Made by a program: the position numbers and the translations under genes
The notes under the pieces: generated by a model
What the model was told of the DNA's origin: nothing
Seen by the model: the letters and a program-made list of their open reading frames with translations, nothing else
Database searches by the model: none
Shown here: piece after piece, positions 35,328 to 47,503 of the stretch
How the letters are laid out: every line of letters starts with the position of its first letter
Position numbering within the stretch: position 1 is the first letter of the stretch
DNA from: Boswellia sacra
Lineage: Eukaryota; Streptophyta; Magnoliopsida; Sapindales; Burseraceae
NCBI GenBank assembly: GCA_013180625.2
Contig: SNVD02001254.1
Coordinates: 62,001 to 126,000 of the forward strand
Reading direction: 5' to 3'
DNA: 64,000 bases

Positions 35328-36218
35328 CCCCCCGAACTTTGATCATTACTAATTCCGCAACTCGAAGAGAACGATAATGTGCCTATTCTTACTTCTTGTT
35401 TTTGCTCTCTCTGTTATTATTATTCTATTTGTCACATCAAATAATGAAAAATTTATGTCCATTGCTCACCTGATCAAACCAAATAGATCAACTCATGAGG
35501 TCACTTATTCATAGATGTAAGCTAGCCGTTGGCACGTGATTTGAATTTTGTTCCCATGCATGCATTATTAAATTTTATTAATATGCTTACTAAAATGCTT
35601 AGTGATGGCTACTAGGCTATCACATTGACACTAATTATGGGTAATCTCCTACAAACTCCCATGAAGTTTCACCCAAAAAAAGGGCATAAATGTTTGGCGA
35701 AAATTTCAACAACCTTCACCCAAATCTAAACCAGAAGGGCTAGTCTGAAGATTGAAATTAGCATAGGTATATGTCTCTCTTTGTTCTTTCCTTTGTAGTG
35801 TAGGGGAACCTTCTCTTTAGGAGCAGTATGAGAACAAATGAAGTTTTTCTACAATTCACATGAAACCTCGCCCTAAATTATAATAAGTGTTGTTAAAAAA
35901 AAAAATCTAAATGAAAATTTTGACCTTATCCAAAAATAGGTAACTAAAAAATATATAAATAACGAGAAATTAAATTATTATTCTTGTCATTAAAACCAGA
36001 TCACACTCTGATAACATTTCCATCAGTGAAGTCAATTTCTAGGAAATTATTGATTTAAATGTATATTGAAAAACACAGAGTATTGTGTCAATTTCCAACG
36101 TAATGATAATTTATTTATAATATTGACACAAATAATTCGTTAAAGGATTGATATATATATATATATATATAATAAGAAATTATCTACATAATATGATAAA
36201 ATATATATCAGAAGCACA
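35328..36218. other. Upstream region of lectin kinase 1
   Basis: No gene is present. 35410-35695 is duplicated in diverged form at 15480-15780. A short TA tract lies near 36150-36171, just before the plastid-derived insert. Confidence 0.6.
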
Positions 36219-36932
36219 AGGGCTATAACTCAGTTAGGTAGAGCACCTAGTTTACACGCGCGCCAATGTTTTTCAGAGGAGTCCACCATACAATCAAAAG
36301 AATTGATCTTTTTGATAAATCAATGTCTGACTCCAGACTTTTAGGGAATAAAATAAGAGAACAATAGCCTGACAAAGGGTTCGGTCCGATTCAGGTGCCT
36401 ATTTAGGAACCGAATATAATCCACTATTGATTTGAGATATTGATGAGGTGAATACCTAGTCTATTCAATGCTAGGCATAATGAGAATAAGGACCTCAAAA
36501 ATTCTCTTTTCGTCCTATGAACCTTAAGGATTCTTTAATTAGGATGATAGAGACTCCATTTAACTTAGGTTTATTTAGGCCAGAATCAGACCTACGTCAG
36601 GATAACCTTATACAATCAAAAGAATTGATCTTTTTGATAAATCAATGTCTGACTCTAGACTAGTAGGGAACAAAATAAGAGAACAATAGTCTGACAAAGG
36701 GTTCAGTCCGATTCAGGTGCCTATTTAGGAACCAAATAGAATCCACTATTGATTTGAGATATTGATGAGGTGAATATCTAGTCTATTCAATGCTAGGCAT
36801 AATGAGAATAAGGACCTCAAAAATTCTCTTTTCGTCCTATGAACCTTAAGGATTCTTTAATCAGGATGATAGAGACTCCATTTAACTTAGGTTTACTTAG
36901 GCCAGAAGCAGACCTACATCAGGATAACCTTA
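36219..36932 (+). other. Plastid-derived insert (NUPT): trnV-UAC 5' exon and group II intron, tandemly duplicated
   Basis: 36219-36257 is the 5' half of plastid trnV-UAC (start AGGGCTATAACTCAG; anticodon-loop TTTACAC) with two changes from my recollection of the usual gene. At 36258 it continues into the start of the trnV group II intron (GCGCGCCAATGTTTTTCAG). A 322-bp piece of that intron is present twice in tandem, 36289-36610 and 36611-36932. There is no 3' exon, so this cannot make a tRNA. The plastid assignment rests on recognising the gene and intron and can be confirmed by alignment. Confidence 0.85.
36289..36932. repeat. Tandem duplication, 322-bp unit, two copies, of plastid intron
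   Basis: Both units begin TACAATCAAAAGAATTGATC and end GATAACCTTA. They differ at about a dozen sites, several C/T. Confidence 0.9.
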
Positions 36933-36952
36933 TATATATATACAGACCCCCC

Positions 36953-37260
36953 ATTGGTTTTGGGTTAATTTTGTCCATATTCATTGTTTGACACTTTTCA
37001 TCACTGCCTACCCTTGACTTTTTTGAAATTCAATACGGAGACCCCTACCCCCAATTGGTTTTGGGTTAATTTTGTCCATATTCATTGTTTGACACTTTTC
37101 ATCACTGCCTACCCTTGACTTTTTTGAAATTCAATACGGAGACCCCTTCCGTCAGATTTTTCGTTAAACGCCTACCCCCTTGACTTTTTCGAAGATTTTT
37201 CGTTAACCGCCTACCCTTGACTTTTTCGAAATTCATCATAGAGACCCCTTCCGTCAGATT
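36953..37260. repeat. Left subterminal tandem duplication
   Basis: Two near-identical 101-bp units start at 36953 and 37054, and further shortened units contain CCTACCC(CC)TTGACTTTTT to about 37260. Confidence 0.85.
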
Positions 37261-37611
37261 TTCTGTAAAGTGCTCGTAATTATGTTGAGTATTGAGGGGC
37301 ATAATAGTTATTCAACATTATATATGAGTTTAAATAAATTTTACAATGTTTTGGTTCGAACTCGAGACCTCCTACATTGTAAATGTTTGATTTACCACCA
37401 AAGTAAAAGATATTTTTGTTTAAAGTCAACAATAAATATATTTAAGCTATAGATTATGCTATGAAATAAGCTAAATTTTAACTTGTTGGCGTTTATTGGT
37501 GCTTGTACCCAAGACCTCCTCTCTTCTACATGGCACGCTCACCACCAGGCTACAACATATTTGTGCATAAAGTTAACAACAAGTAAGCTATCGTTGATTC
37601 AAATTAATTAT

Positions 37612-38160
37612 ACATTTATACATTTTAATTAATTTATTAAAATAAATTAATAAATTTATTAATAAGAATTAATAAATTAAAATAGATTGAAATAAAAATT
37701 AATAAAATAAATTAATAAATCTATAGTTCCTCTTATTTAATTTATAATTGATTAAAATTAATTATAAAATTTAATTAATTTATTAAAATAAATTAATAAA
37801 TAAATTAATAAGAATTAATAGATTAAAATAAAAATTAATAAAATAAATTAATAAATATATAGTTCCTCTTATTTAATTTATAATTGATTAAAATTAATTA
37901 TAAATTTTAATTAATTTATTAAAATAAATTAATAAATCTATTAATAAGAATTAATAAATTAAAATAGATTAAAATAAAAATTAATAAATCTATAGCTCCT
38001 CTTATCTAATTTATAATTGATTAAAATTAATTATAAAATTTAATTAATTTATTAAAACAAATTAATAAATTTATTAATAAGAATTAATAAATTAAATAAA
38101 AATATATTAAAATAAATATCAAACGAAAATAAATTAATAAATTTAGATTAAAATATAAAT
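37612..38160. repeat. AT-rich tandem array, unit about 135 bp
   Basis: A landmark TATAG(T/C)TCCTCTTAT recurs at 37722, 37858 and 37991. The surrounding units are almost pure A/T (TTAATAAATT motifs). Confidence 0.85.
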
Positions 38161-38572
38161 TAAACAAAAATAAATTAATAAATTTAGATTAAAAAATTAA
38201 ACAAAAATAATCAGTTTAATTTTTGCATATTTTTGTTGGCATTTTTAATGGTTTTGTAATTTTATTGTATCAAAAATTCAAAAATTATAATTTTTAGATA
38301 TTTTGTTGAGTATTTTGTGAATTTTTAAATATATTTGTGGATATTTTATTGAGTATTTTTCAATTATTTAAAATTTAATTGTATATTAGAAATGCCTTGA
38401 TAATATGAAAAATAAATATTATGAAAAATAAAATAAGTATTTTATATATTTGAATATATTCAAAAAATTTTAATTAAATAAAATTAGCACATTCTTTGAG
38501 TAACTAAATACAATAATTGATTCCTTAAAATAGTATTACAATAAATAATAAAGTATGGTATGTTGAATAACT

Positions 38573-38650
38573 TTAAGCAGTTGGTGTGGTGGTAAGAAAG
38601 CTATACTACCTTCTTGGAGAAATGGGTTCGAATCATACTAATTTCACTAG
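38573..38650 (+). repeat. tRNA-like (SINE-type) module
   Basis: An A-box-like TGGTGTGGTGGTAAG and a B-box-like GGGTTCGAATC have tRNA-like spacing. Related modules in the opposite orientation lie at about 37345-37395 (GGTTCGAACTCGAGACCTCC) and 37490-37560 on the left side of the same element. Confidence 0.45.
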
Positions 38651-38931
38651 CTAACATTTTAGAAATTTGTTCAGAGGGTATTTTAGTAATTATAACGGTA
38701 ACGGTTTTGGATGGAGTAGTGATGCCATCTAAAGGCAAAAGTGACGGAAGGGTGGCTCGTGATGAATCTTCATAACATCAGGGGTGGCAAACAGTGAATA
38801 CGGACGAAATTAAGCCGATGTCATCTAAAGGCAAAAGTGACGGAAGGGTGGTTCGTGATGAATTTTCATAACATCAGGGGTGACAAACAGTGAATATGGA
38901 CGAAATTAAGCCAAAACCAAAGAGGGGTCTG

Positions 38932-39480
38932 TGTGATTAGCGCATATACACACAAAAAATTTCTATTAGTAAAAAAAATAAAAAAATGCTACATATGCAT
39001 TTCACTAAATAAGGTTGTATAAATCGATGTTATACAAATTTTAGAAAAATCGATGACCTTATTGAATGGCTTTGCTTATAACGTCTGAAAGCATGTGGAG
39101 TGGGAGGATTTGAAACTACAAAAGTACACGATTCTGATATAATACAAGTTATCAAAAAGAAACATGCAACAACCACAATATCAAGACTACACAAACAGTT
39201 TACACAAAAACTTCATATTCAAGAAAAAAATATATATATATAAAAGGAAAAATGGTAATTTACAGGATAAAAATATTTATACCGACAAGTCACCACCTAG
39301 TTAGAAATTAGAAACATCATGAGATGAGCAAAAATTAACAACAAACTAATAGAGACCATTCCAATTCATGTGAAGTCCTTTCTCCAAGTAATCAGTCAAG
39401 CCCAAAACTAGCCAACAAATCTGTCATAAAGCCAACAAATTAGCTCTTGATTCATGGCTGCATCAATGACGTGAGCTAAT
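38932..39480. other. AT-rich spacer, nothing recognised
   Basis: There is no ORF or repeat with clear structure. The 5' end of the following copia element may begin near 39480. Confidence 0.5.
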
Positions 39481-39737
39481 CATGGGATATGATTTTAATG
39501 TATATATTGCATTTCCTTTTCTACAAAATCTCTGTATAATAGCTTTACATATTAGTATTAGAATCCATAAATTATATAGTTGCTTATACCTGTAAATATC
39601 TATATAAATGAATAAAGACAATCTCAAAGACTCAAGGTTTTGAGTAAGAATTTCTCATAGATTTGTTTGATCTTTTATGGTATCAGAGCTATTGTCCGAC
39701 TCTGTTATTTTTTTTGTTTTCTCTTGTTCTGTTATTC

Positions 39738-40670
39738 ATGGGTTCATCTAGTGGTGTGTCAGTTGGTGTTGCAGTACCCAACCTTTCTCATGTTATTTTG
39801 ATCAAACTTGATCGCACAACGTATGCCCTTTGGCTGGCCCAATTCCTTCCTGTCCTCAAAAGTAAGGATCTGATTGGCTTTGTTGATGGAACAAAACCTT
39901 GTCCTACAAAGTTTCAACTTGATTCTACTGGGAAAGAGACAACTGCAATTAATCCAAAGTATTTAACTTGGGAGCAACAAGCTCAGATGATTTTAAGCTG
40001 GATCAATGCATCTCTTACACCAAGTGTTCCTTCTTCAGTGGCTCGATTATCTTCTTCTTATGATGTTTGGCAAACACTTAAAAGAAGGTATACTTCCAAA
40101 TCTCAAACACGCATTCTCCAACTGCAAAACTAGCTACATAATACCAGGAGAGGAGACCTCTCTATTTCTGATTTTATTGATAAGCTTACACATATTGCGG
40201 ACAACTTAGCTCTTCCTGGCAAGCCTATTGATGATGATGCTCTTATTAATATTATCATGAGAAATGTTGGTCTTGCATTTGAAGTCACAGTTAATTCAGC
40301 ACAAGCTTGTGATACTCCTATCTCTCTAGATGATCTTATTGGTCTTTTGTTAAGTGCTGAAATGAGACTTAACGAGCAAAGTTTGGATTTAGTTGAATCT
40401 CATGCCACTGCTTTATATTCTTGTAAGTCTAAATCCAACTCATCCCGTAGCCAGGGTTGCATGAATTCTCAACGGTTTTCTTCCAATCGGCCAATTGATC
40501 AAAGATCAAATCGTGCTCCTAATACCACTCAACAACTTGGTTCTTTTCAGTTGGAAGGGAAAACAAAATGTCAAATTTGGGGACGTCCTGGACATATAGC
40601 AATTAATTGTTTCCATCGAATGGATCACTTTTATGAAGGCAAAATACCAACAAAAAAGCTTGCTGCTATT
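39738..40670 (+). pseudogene. Gag of copia element B
   Basis: It starts MGSSSGVSVG at 39738 and has a stop at 40131-40133, with coding continuing in frame-compatible pieces to about 40670. UBN2-type Gag features include ALWLAQFLPVLKSKDL and MILSWINASLTPS. The zinc knuckle is damaged (CQIWGRPGHIAINC, with Trp in place of the second Cys). Confidence 0.75.
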
Positions 40671-40672
40671 AT

Positions 40673-42742
40673 ATGGTCGCTTCCACTACCAAGAGTAAAG
40701 ATGTGCAAACATGGTTTACAGATAGTGGCGCTTCAAACCATATAACATCAAATCTTGGCAACTTGTCTCTTCAAGAAGAATACCGTGGCAATGATCGAGT
40801 TGCAGTTGGTAATGGTTTAGGTTTGGTCATATCCCATATTGGTTCCTCTAAGCTACACCATACTTTTTCTACTTTTACCATGAAAAATATTTTACATTTT
40901 TCGTCAGCTTCTGCCAATTTACTATCAGTTCATCAATTTTCTCAAGACAATAATTGTTACTTTGTTTTTCATTCTGATGGTTTTTTTGTTAAGGACACAA
41001 CGATGGGGAAGACGCTTTTCCAAGGCAAGAGTGAACATGGTCTATATCCTATGAGCCTTAGTCCTGACGTTTCTAATAAAAAGTTTCACTCCTTTGCTTT
41101 TGTTGGGGTTAGAGTTTCTCATCCAGTTTGGCACCATCGGTTCGGCCATCCTACTCTTCCAATATTAAGATGCATTGTTTCTCAATCTCATTTACCTCTT
41201 CAAGGCACGTTTCTTAATCAGTTTGTATGTGATTCATCTTTGATGGCTACAAGTTGTCGATTACCATTTCAGGCATCAGGTTCTGTTTCATTTTCTCCAT
41301 TAGAATTGGTGCATTCCGATGTCTGGACTTCTCCATATTATTCAATAAAAGGCTCAAAGTATTATATTTTATTTGTTCATGATTATTCCAAATATTCGTG
41401 GATTTTTCCCATGCATTTTAAACATGAAGCTTTTGATTATTTTGTTAATTAATTTAAAGCTCGTATTGAAATATCTTTTCTCATGCCAAATTAAATCTCT
41501 CCAAACTGATGGTGGTGAGGAATATACTAATCATGTTTTTCATTCATTCTTAGAAAAGCATGGCATTTCTCATCGTTTGTCTTGTCCTCACACCCCTGAA
41601 CAAAATGGCGTTGTTGAAAGAAAGCATCGACATATTGTAGACATGCACGGGTCTTACCCTTTTAGCCCGTCCTCATATGTCTCCTCATTATTGGGTTGAT
41701 GCCTTTAATAATGCTTTGTATTTAATTAATAGGCTTCCAACTAAAGTTTTATGAAATAATCCGCCGTACGAGAAGTTTTTTCATAGGCTGCCCAACTATG
41801 AAATTCTTGGAATTTTCGGTTGTCCATGTTATCCCTATCTGCGTCCTTATAATAAAAATAAACTTCAATTTCGTTCTAGACAATGTGTTTTTATAGGATA
41901 TTCTCTTAATGATCAAGGTTATGGGTGTTTAGATATTGATAATGGAAGGGTTTATTTGTCTCGTCATGTCATTTTTAATGAGTTTCTTTTTCCTTTTAAG
42001 TCAGATCAAAATGTTCAATCTTCACCTGGAAAAGCCGATTCTCCGTTGATCATTCCAATAAATCCAGTACCACCTCCAATACAACCTCAAACACACGCTA
42101 TCTCGACTCAACCATATACCACTAATGCCAATTTTCAACAACGTGAAGTGAATTTTCTACATCAGATCAATCCTCACATTCCATCACACAAATAGATCCT
42201 TTATCAAATCCTAATCATGATACTGTTGCGCTTGGTCCAACCACTGCTTCTTTGCATCCAATGGTTACAAGAGGAAAGGTGGGTACTTATGTTCCTAATA
42301 GGAAGTATGCTTTGGCAACAACATCTTTTTCTGAACAGGTTGAACCATCGTGTTTTAGTCAAGCTATTAAGCATGCATAATGGCGTTTAGCAATGTGTTC
42401 AGAATTTAATGCTTTACAACAATGTGGTACCTAGTCTTTGGTTGAACATACTCCTAATATGAATATGTTGTCCAATAAATGGGTTTTTAAAATGAAGAAA
42501 AATTCAGATGGCTCTATTCAACGCTACAAAGCTCGACTTGTAGCAAATGGTTTTCATCAACAAGAAGGAGTTGATTATATTGAGACATTCAACCCAGTTG
42601 TCAAACATACCATAATAAGAGTTGTTTTGGCCCTTGCCTTGCATAACAAATGGCCAATTTGACAACTAGATGATCAAAATGCTTTTCTTTATGGCTTTTT
42701 AAATAAAAAGGTCTATATGCATCAACCAAGAGGCTTTGAGGA
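40673..42742 (+). pseudogene. Pol of copia element B, first part (protease, integrase, start of RT)
   Basis: The protease region has WFTDSGASNHIT and the integrase finger has WHHRFGHPTLPIL. The integrase core (HSDVWTSPYYSI, SLQTDGGEEY, PHTPEQNGVVERKHR) is broken by shifts near 41450 and 41680. The reverse transcriptase begins with NKWVFKMKKNSDGSIQRYKA, has a stop at 42661, and is interrupted at 42743 by the nested element. Confidence 0.8.
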
Positions 42743-43192
42743 TGTTGTTATTTGTAAAGTTGCACTAGAAAAACAAAGACAAATTTGAAGGGATAAATTT
42801 TCCAGCAAAGAAGACTAGAGATTGTGTTGAAGAAGAGAGATATCTTTCATTGAATTCAGTACTTACAATTTAAAGATCCCATTCCTGCCTGTCCTGCGGC
42901 ACATGCGGTACCCGCTCTTGTTCTTGATGTGGCTCTTTCGTGCACCTTTCCCCAATGGAAGAATGAGTGATCCGTTCCCCTGCAGATCATGGCCTAGACC
43001 CCCACCCCAACTCTATCTTCCTTATCAGTGAACCGGAACTTAAAAATAACTAACCACCAAGATCATGTGCTATAATTAGGCCACATTTAGCAACCTCCTG
43101 GAGACTAGGAAACAAATTCTGAAATAGTCAAAACAGAACAAAAAACAAAAATTATTCAAATGTGGCAGCAGTCCTAAGCACAATAGCTAACA
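42743..43192 (-). repeat. 3' LTR of copia element C (450 bp)
   Basis: It carries a 162-bp GC-richer block (about 42868-43029) that the other LTR lacks. Otherwise the two are nearly identical. Confidence 0.9.
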
Positions 43193-43199
43193 CTCCTCC

Positions 43200-44889
43200 T
43201 TGCTTTAGAGACTGCAAACACCAAGTTTCATTCTTAGGAACTCAAACTTGCTAACTGGTAAGGATTTAGTAAAAACATCAGCTATTTGCTCTTTTGTTTT
43301 GCAATATTCAAGAGTTACAGCACCATCCTTCTGCACTTCCTCAAGAAAAACAGCTTGATGTTGAAATGTTTAGTTTTTCCGTGAAAAACTGGGTTGTGAG
43401 AAATAGCTATTGCAGCTTGATTATCAACAAAGATCTTAGTGTCTTCTTTCTGCTCAAAATGAAGATCACTTAATATCTTCCTCAGCCACAAAGCTTGATT
43501 TACAGCAGCTGTTGCTGCAACAAACTCTGCTTCAGTAGTAGATTGAGCTACTGTTTCTTGCTTTTTTGAACTCTATGAAAAAAATCCTGATCCAAAACTA
43601 AAACAGTACCCTGAGGTACTTTTCATGTCATCGATAGATCCTGCCCAGTCACTATCAGAGAAACCAAACAACTTGAAGTCCTTGCTTTTCTTGAACTTGA
43701 TGCCAAAGTTGATTGTGCCTTTGATGTATCTAACCACCCTCTTGGCAACCTTCAAGTGTATTTCACTTGCACAGTGCATGAACCGAGATAAAATACTCAC
43801 AGCAATCAAGATGTCAGGTCTTGTTGCTGTAAGATACATTAGGCACCCAATCAAGCTTCTAAAGTGTGCCTCATCCACTTTTTCAGTTCCATCTTCCTTG
43901 CTCAAGTATTCCTTTTGATTCATAGGAGTGCTCATTGACTTGCAATCTTCCATATGAAACTTCTTGAGAATTTCCTTTGCATACTTCTTTTGACAAATGA
44001 AAACTTCATCTTGACTTTGCTTGATCTCCATTCCAAGAAAATAAGTCATCAATCCAAGATCAGTCATCTCAAATATTTTCATCATTTCCAGCTTGAATTC
44101 ATCAATCAAAGCTGCATTATTTCCAGTCACCAAAAGATCATCAACATAAAGAGAAATAACAAGAATATCAACCTCACAGTGCTTGATGTAAAGAGTGGAT
44201 TTAGATAGGCTTTTTACAAAGCCTAAACTTAGCAGATGATTGTCAATTCTGCTGTACCAGGCTCTTGGAGCTTGCTTCAATTCATAGAAAGCTTTCTTGA
44301 GGAGATAAACTTTGTCTTCTTCTCCTTTCTTCACAAAGCCTTCAGGTTGTTCAACATAGATTTCTTCTTGTAAGAAACCATTTAGAAATGCTGATTTAAC
44401 ATCCAACTGATACACTTTCCAGCCCTTTTGTGCTGCAACAGCAAGTAGCAGCCTAATGGTGTCTAGCCTGGCCACTGGTGCAAATGTGTCTGAGCAGTCC
44501 ACTCCAAAAATATGAGCATAACCTTTAACCACAAGCCTCGCCTTGTGCTAATTGATGGAACCATCAGCATTTAGCTTGGTTCTGAACACCCATTTGACTC
44601 CAATGACTTTTCTATCTTGAGGTCTGTCAACAAGCTGCCATGTCTTGTTTTTCTCGATCATGTACAACTCCTCCTTCATTGTAACCATCCAGTTTTGATC
44701 AAGTTTTGCTTCTTTAAAACCTGCAAGCTCACAAACTGCTATGTTGCATCTCTGATAAACATCAGAAAGCAATCTAGTGCCTCTAATTGGAATGTTATCC
44801 ACCATCTGATTTTCCCAATCTTCATTTCTCTGCCCCTCGACATTTCTGACAGGAAAATTTAGCTTTAGTTGATTTGAGGCTTGGTTCAA
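43200..44889 (-). pseudogene. Pol (reverse transcriptase and RNase H), copia element C
   Basis: 44889-44548 carries the RT start (KEELYMIEKNKTWQLV, GVKWVFRTKLNADGS). A stop at 44548 is followed by 44532-43573 with QLDVKSAFLNGFLQEEIYV, the catalytic LYVDDLLVTG and RNase H FSDSDWAGSIDD. A further stop at 43573 lies within RNase H, whose remainder (about 43570-43250) includes a TTEAEF-type motif. There are few breaks over its length. Confidence 0.88.
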
Positions 44890-44910
44890 GTCTTTTAAAG
44901 TCTCCCAGTT

Positions 44911-46770
44911 CTATTCTTCATTTTCCACAAAGTATACATCTCTGCTTATGATAATATTCCTTGTTTGGGGCTGAAAAACTTTGTAAGCCTTGGATATTGT
45001 GCTGTAGCCTATGAAGATGCCTTGTACTGCCTTCTTATCTAGTTTATCACGCTTAACCTGAGGAATATAGGTGAAGCACAAACAACCAAACACTTTAAGG
45101 AAGTTTAGAGATGGTTTATATCCATACCAAGCCTCGAATGGTGTCTTATTCTTTACTGCCTTTGTGGGAAGCCTGTTTTGAAGAAAAACTGCTATATTTG
45201 TTGCTTTTGCCCAGAATTGTTTTGGTAAGTTTTTCTCGTGTAGCATGCATCTTGTCATTTCCAATATATATCTATTTCTTCTCTCACTAACTCCATTTTG
45301 TTGTGGAGTGTAAGGAGCAGTAAGCTGGTGTTCAATTCCTGCTTCCTCACAAAATAAATTAAATTTTTCTGAGGTGTATTCTTTTCCATTATCTGACCTT
45401 AGAAGTTGAATATTGCAGCCACTTTGGTTTTCCACCATTTTCTTAAACTTCCAAAACACTCCAGCCACTTCTGACTTGAATTTTAAGAAAAAAATCCAAC
45501 ATAATCTTGTAAAATCATCAATGAAGGCAATATAGTAAAGACTACCTTTGAGAGAGGGTGTTCTTTGTGGTCCTGATAAATCAGTGTGGATCAATTGAAG
45601 CTTCTGTGTTGCTCTCCAAGCTGTTTTTGGAAATGGTTGTCTGTGTTGCTTTCCATATTGACATGCTTGGCAGTAAGGAAGATGATCTTCTAAAATAGGT
45701 AAATCCCTCACTAATTTCTTTGTTTGAAGCAGTAGTAGTCCTTGATGATAATAATGACCGAGCCTCTTGTGCCATATCTCCGTGACACTTTCCTTAGTAG
45801 GAAATGCAGCTTGCTCCTCTAATGGATTAAGTGTGAAGCTCTTTCCTCTCATCTTGACCTTGAAAATCTCTTGATCAGATGCATCCTTTATCAGGCAGTA
45901 TTTGTTTTCAAAATGTACTTTGAAGCCTTTTTCTATCAACTGACCAACACTCAACAGATTTTGATCAATTTCTGGAACATAGAGAACATCAGAGATAAGT
46001 TTTGTACCTGAAAAACTTTCAATTGCAATGGTGCCTTTTCCCTTGACTGCTATGTGTTGTCCATTGCCAATTCTGACCTTTGAAGTCTCTGTGCTTCTTA
46101 ATTCCTTAAACAGCTCCTTGTCATATGTCATATGATTAGTGCAGCCACTGTCAATTAACCAGCACTCACTTGACTCACTGCCTGAGAAGCAAGTAGCAAC
46201 AAAGAGCTGATCCTCCTCCTCTTGATCAGCAACTTGAGCATCTACTTCTTGTTGCTGAATTTTATTTTTGCAAATCACAACTTCATGACCAAGTTGGTTA
46301 CACCTGCTCCATTTTGCATCAGGTCTCCTCCAACATTTGAAAGGAGGATGACCCTTTTTGCCACAATGTTGGCATGGAGGATGATTTCCCTTTAGATCTC
46401 CAATCTTGTTCTTGTTGCTGTTTGCTGTAGCATTACCACTTGTATCAAAATTCCTTTTGTTCTTCTTCTTCCTTATTTTTCCTCCTTCTTGATGCTTGAC
46501 TGGCAGTGCTCCTTCAACGACTCCTTCTTGCCTCATGACCCTTCTTTGCTCTTGTGCCTGTAAAGCATTTAAGAGCTCTGCCAAGGTAATCTTGGACAGA
46601 TCCTTGGTGTTCTCCAAGGTTGTAATGGTTGCGTCAAACTTTTCAGGCACCGTTACTAAGATTTTTTCAACAATCCTCGAGTCGGGTAGATCAGAACCAA
46701 GCAGTCTTACCTTATTGGCAATGCTTAGAAGTTTGTCAGAATACTCTTTAATGGTTTCTGATTCCTTCAT
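44911..46770 (-). pseudogene. Gag-Pol (Gag C-terminus, protease, integrase), copia element C
   Basis: This is a 619-codon open stretch. It has the zinc knuckle CQHCGKKGHPPFKC, protease CWLIDSGCTNHMT, the integrase HHCC finger (WHKRLGHYYHQG, CQACQYGKQHRQ), the DDE core (HTDLSGPQRTPS, LLRSDNGKEY, PQQNGVSERRNR) and the C-terminal GYKPSLNFLKVFGC. It is ended by a stop at 44911 after FVENEE, where an intact element would continue. Confidence 0.9.
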
Positions 46771-46773
46771 TTT

Positions 46774-47154
46774 CTACAGTTCAAAATCTCTGATCAAATT
46801 CAGCACTTGCATCCCTTTGATCCTCTCATTTCCTTCATACTTTGTTTTGAGATAATCCCAGATGGCTTTCGCTGATTTGAGTGACATGATTCGGATGAAG
46901 ACAGTTGATGAAACGACAGCCAAACAGGCCTTTGCTTTTGACTTCCTTGTTTTTTTGTCCTTCTGATTCTTGATCTGGGCCATTGTGGGGTTGTCTGGCA
47001 GTGGAGGAACTTCATAATCCTCTTCTACAGCTTCCCAAAGATCCAGTGCATCTAGGTAGGTCTCCATTCTCACAGCCCAAATCTGATAATTTTCTCCATT
47101 GAACACTGGAGGAGCAATTGATGAAAAACTAGCTTCTGTGTCCATGGCTTCCAC
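46774..47154 (-). pseudogene. Gag N-terminal part, copia element C
   Basis: It starts MEAMDTEASFSSIAPPVF and contains the DUF4219/UBN2 Gag signature NGENYQIWAVRMETYL and KAIWDYLKTKYEG. One stop at 46774-46776 separates it from the remaining Gag-Pol frame. Confidence 0.85.
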
Positions 47155-47210
47155 TTGAATTCAATCTTAGACTCTCACAGGTTCCTTAAGAAGAAAGCTC
47201 TGATACCAAT

Positions 47211-47498
47211 TGTTGTTATTTGTAAAGTTGCACTAGAAAAACAAAGACAAATTTGAAGGGATAAATTTTCCAGCAAAGAAGACTAGAGATTGTGTTGAAG
47301 AAGAGAGATATCTTTCATTGAATTCAGTACTTACAATTTAAAGACTTAAAAATAACTAACCGCCAAGATCATGTCCTATAATTAGGCCACATTTGACAAC
47401 CTCCTGGAGACTAGGAAACAAATTCTGAAATAGTCAAAACAGAACAAAAAACAAAAATTATTCAAATGTGGCAGCAGTCCTAAGCACAATAGCTAACA
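47211..47498 (-). repeat. 5' LTR of copia element C (288 bp)
   Basis: It is shorter than its partner by 162 bp; the junction is at about 47345 (TTTAAAGACTTAAAA). Confidence 0.9.
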
Positions 47499-47503
47499 GA
47501 GGA

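Larger units (their letters stand above)
36943..38931. mobile_element. 2 kb non-autonomous element with subrepeated inverted ends
   Basis: The left end CAGACCCCCCATTGGTTTTG and the right end (read inverted) CAGACCCCTCTTTGGTTTTG are followed in both by GGNTTAATTT and GTCCATATTCA. Each end is locally duplicated: a 101-bp period on the left (from 36953) and 97-bp on the right (38721 and 38818). The interior is extremely AT-rich with no ORF of note. No clear target duplication was found. It abuts the plastid-derived insert through a short TA tract. The class is uncertain; MULE-like is most plausible. Confidence 0.7.
42743..47498 (-). mobile_element. Ty1/copia element C, antisense in element B
   Basis: A perfect 5-bp duplication GAGGA lies at 42738-42742 and 47499-47503. 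The LTRs run TGTTGTTATTTG...AGCTAACA at 42743-43192 (450 bp, the 3' LTR by element orientation) and 47211-47498 (288 bp, the 5' LTR). The primer-binding site, complementary to GCTCTGATACCA, abuts the 5' LTR at about 47197-47208. Gag-pol covers its full length with only a few stops, so this is the youngest and best-preserved copia element here. Confidence 0.93.

Noticed and set aside
36219..36257. tRNA-Val gene
   Set aside because: Only the 5' half is present, followed by plastid intron. No 3' half is found downstream, so it is a plastid-derived fragment.
37100..37302. 66-codon repetitive minus-strand frame (Lys/Gly/Arg-rich)
   Set aside because: It is translation of the subterminal tandem repeats of the 2 kb inverted-repeat element.
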